Position numbers and translations under genes: made by a program. Below are positions 6,027 through 7,819 of a stretch of 7,819 bases of DNA, one piece after another (position 1 is the first letter of the stretch; each line of letters starts with the position of its first letter). Where the stretch lies: positions 1 to 7,819 of the forward strand of contig JASHYS010000085.1 of the NCBI GenBank assembly GCA_030042915.1, written 5' to 3'. The DNA is from Acidobacteriaceae bacterium. Its GTDB lineage: Bacteria > Acidobacteriota > Terriglobia > Terriglobales > Acidobacteriaceae. The notes beneath the pieces are model-generated. The model was not told where the DNA came from, searched no databases, and saw only the letters and a list, made by a program, of their open reading frames with translations.

Positions 6027-6064
6027 GACAGAATGACCCGGACAAGTTCGTCCGGGTCTCTGTC
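6027..6064. terminator. Strong hairpin between convergent genes, likely bidirectional terminator
   Basis: Two perfect stem segments: GACAGA (6027-6032) with TCTGTC (6059-6064), and GACCCGGAC (6035-6043) with GTCCGGGTC (6050-6058), separated by a 2-base bulge and closed by the 6-base loop AAGTTC. It lies 47 bases after the membrane cyclase stop and about 21 bases after the pnp stop, the expected place for a terminator shared by converging genes. Neither side has a clear U tract, so it may act mainly as a 3'-end stabiliser or work with Rho. Confidence 0.65.
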
Positions 6065-6085
6065 CTCCCTTGCCAACTTTCGATC

Positions 6086-7819
6086 TTAGCTACGGCCGCT
6101 GCCGGGACGTCCGCCGCGACGACGACGCCTCCGCCGGTTTGCGCCAGCCGGAGGCCTGCCCCCGCCGCCGCTGTACGGCTGTGCAGCCTGGGCGGGAGCT
6201 CCGTCAGCGCGGTTGAAGTTGGGTTCGTTTTCCTCGTCGAACTCTACGCCCTCTCCCTCGAAGTCCTCGCCGCCCTCGATCAGAATGGTGCTCTGGTTTG
6301 AGCTTGGCTGGCGGTCGTCGAACTCGTGACGCGGCCTCGCTGGCGGCGCCGGAGCCGCAGAGGGAACCGGAGCGGGCGGCACAAATTCTCCTGGCTCAGC
6401 CTGCGATGTCTGCGCCAGCTTCGCCTTCTGCTCGCGGATCAGAGCCTTGCGGCTCAGCTTGATGCGATTTCCCTCGATGGCCAGGACTTTCACCATCACC
6501 TGGTCGCCTTCGCGCAGCTCATCCTTCACTTCTTTCACGCGGTGCTCCGCGATCTCAGAGATGTGCAGCAAGCCGTCAGTTCCAGGGAACAGCTCGACAA
6601 ACGCCCCAAACTCGGCGATGCGCACCACCTTGCCGAGGTAGGTCTTGCCCACTTCGGGAACCGCGGTGAGATCGCTGATTATGGCCAGCGCCTTCTTCAA
6701 GCCTTCGGCGTCGCTCGATGCCACGCTCACTTTGCCCGTGTCGTCCACATCGATCTTGGCGCCGGTCTGTTCCACGATTCCACGAATCGTCGCCCCGCCC
6801 TTGCCGATCAGGTCGCGAATCTTGTCGGTAGGAATCTGCACGGTCTCGATGCGCGGCGCGTACTTTGAGCGCTCCGTGCGCGGACCGTCCAGCTCAGCAT
6901 CCATTTTGTCCAAAAGGAAAAGCCGCCCACGCCGCGCCTGCTCCATGGCTTGCTGAAGAATCTCGCGCGTCAACCCGCTGATCTTGATGTCCATCTGCAG
7001 CGCGGTAATTCCCTTGCGTGTTCCAGCTACCTTGAAATCCATATCGCCGTAGTGGTCTTCTGCGCCGGCAATGTCAGTCAGGATGGCATAGTCGTCGCCT
7101 TCCTTTACCAGCCCCATGGCCACGCCGGCCACCGCGCCTTTCAGCGCAATGCCCGCGTCGAACAGCGCCAGGCTGGCGCCGCATACCGACGCCATTGACG
7201 AGGAGCCGTTCGACTCCAGGATGTCGCTGACAATGCGGATGGAGTAGGGCGACTCGTCGGCGCTGGGCAAGACCGCTGAAATGGCCCTCTCCGCCAGCAC
7301 TCCGTGGCCCACTTCGCGCCGTCCCACACCGGTCATACGTCCTGTTTCGCCAACGCTGAAGGGCGGAAAGTTGTAGTGAAGCATGAAGGGTTTCCGCTGC
7401 TCGCCTTCGTACGATTCCAGCCTCTGGCTGTCTTCCATTGTGCCCAGAGTCGCCGTCACCAGCGCCTGCGTCTCACCACGCGTGAACAGCGCAGATCCGT
7501 GGGTACGCGGCAGCACTCCTGTCTCGATGGAGATGGGGCGAATCTCGTCGAACGCGCGCCGGTCCGGCCGGATTTTCTCCTTCGTCACCTGCTCGCGGAA
7601 GAGCCGCTCACGCAGCAGTTCGTAATAGTGGGCCAGCTTCTTCTTCGCCACTGCGTCCTCGGCGGGAATCTCGGCGGTCAGCTCATCCTGCAGTTGCTTG
7701 ATGAGCGCATAGCTTTCCGTCTTGCCGTGCGCCTTGGTATCCAGTGCGTCCGTCAGCCGCTCGCCGATCCTGGCCTTCAGCTCGTTGTAATACGCCTCGT
7801 CGAACTCCGGCGGCGTGAA
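6086..7819 (-). CDS. pnp: Polyribonucleotide nucleotidyltransferase (PNPase), C-terminal 577 residues
   Basis: PNPase degrades RNA 3' to 5' by phosphorolysis as a ring-shaped trimer and is a core enzyme of mRNA turnover. The frame stays open to the window edge (first codons FTPPEFDEAYYNEL), so the first RNase PH domain lies outside; an in-frame GTG near 7651 is internal, not the start. In window numbering: helical domain about 1-90; second RNase PH domain about 90-305 with FFPPFSVGE-like NFPPFSVGETGRMTG and the catalytic EDHYGDMDFK (254-263), where both catalytic Asp (255, 261) and the Lys (263) of the E. coli active site are kept; KH domain with LIGKGG (337-342); S1 domain about 390-458 (VVRIAEFGAFVELFPGTDGL). 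A low-complexity tail of about 110 residues follows: Pro/Ala-rich, then acidic (GGEDFEGEGVEFDEENE), then Gly-rich and a run of seven Arg. Identity is certain; the role of the tail is unknown. Confidence 0.97.
   Translation of the reverse strand, partial: FTPPEFDEAYYNELKARIGERLTDALDTKAHGKTESYALIKQLQDELTAEIPAEDAVAKKKLAHYYELLRERLFREQVTKEKIRPDRRAFDEIRPISIETGVLPRTHGSALFTRGETQALVTATLGTMEDSQRLESYEGEQRKPFMLHYNFPPFSVGETGRMTGVGRREVGHGVLAERAISAVLPSADESPYSIRIVSDILESNGSSSMASVCGASLALFDAGIALKGAVAGVAMGLVKEGDDYAILTDIAGAEDHYGDMDFKVAGTRKGITALQMDIKISGLTREILQQAMEQARRGRLFLLDKMDAELDGPRTERSKYAPRIETVQIPTDKIRDLIGKGGATIRGIVEQTGAKIDVDDTGKVSVASSDAEGLKKALAIISDLTAVPEVGKTYLGKVVRIAEFGAFVELFPGTDGLLHISEIAEHRVKEVKDELREGDQVMVKVLAIEGNRIKLSRKALIREQKAKLAQTSQAEPGEFVPPAPVPSAAPAPPARPRHEFDDRQPSSNQSTILIEGGEDFEGEGVEFDEENEPNFNRADGAPAQAAQPYSGGGGRPPAGANRRRRRRRGGRPGSGRS

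Noticed and set aside
5254..6045. Minus-strand open frame of 263 codons opposite the membrane cyclase.
   Set aside because: Antisense shadow of the GGDEF gene; no domain and no plausible ribosome binding site.
7141..7651. GTG near 7651 as the start of pnp.
   Set aside because: The same frame continues open to the window edge with PNPase-like helical-domain sequence, so the GTG is an internal Val codon.

Overview
The window is high-GC bacterial DNA holding six recognisable protein genes and one doubtful small ORF; two genes run off the edges. I see no mobile element, CRISPR array, tRNA or rRNA. Gene content and protein style (a flagellar rod operon led by response regulators, long-tailed PNPase, several GGDEF proteins) would fit a motile soil-type bacterium. 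Acidobacteriota is my best guess, but it is an impression and not something the sequence proves.

Left part (1-2940, all minus strand, so transcription runs right to left). An OmpR-type response regulator (2940-2197) is followed after 53 bases by a sigma-54-dependent AAA+ activator (2143-815). This activator has a degraded receiver and no C-terminal DNA-binding domain. Next come the flagellar rod genes flgB (758-387) and flgC (167 to beyond position 1). The 219-base gap between flgB and flgC is filled almost exactly by a 70-codon ORF of unknown status. The order suggests a flagellar operon whose own enhancer-binding-protein-like activator is encoded just upstream, comparable in architecture to Helicobacter FlgR.

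Middle (2941-5979). A roughly 300-base spacer with hairpins separates the response regulator from a soluble diguanylate cyclase on the minus strand (4300-3242). A 347-base divergent intergenic region follows; its right part is AT-rich and carries repeats. It leads to a second diguanylate cyclase on the plus strand (4648-5979), which has a multi-pass membrane N-terminus. Both cyclases have an intact GGDEF motif and an intact RxxD inhibitory site, so both should make c-di-GMP and be product-inhibited. Next to flagellar control genes, they make a plausible motile/sessile switch, which is inference from position.

Right part (5980-7819). A strong hairpin lies between the convergent stop codons of the second cyclase and pnp. 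The pnp gene (minus strand, N-terminus outside the window) encodes polynucleotide phosphorylase with complete second RNase PH, KH and S1 domains. It ends in a disordered tail of about 110 residues with an acidic patch and a run of seven arginines.

No clearly new system is visible. The most notable points are the activator lacking a DNA-binding domain, the ORF between flgB and flgC, the unassigned Cys-containing N-terminal domain of the soluble cyclase, and the PNPase tail.
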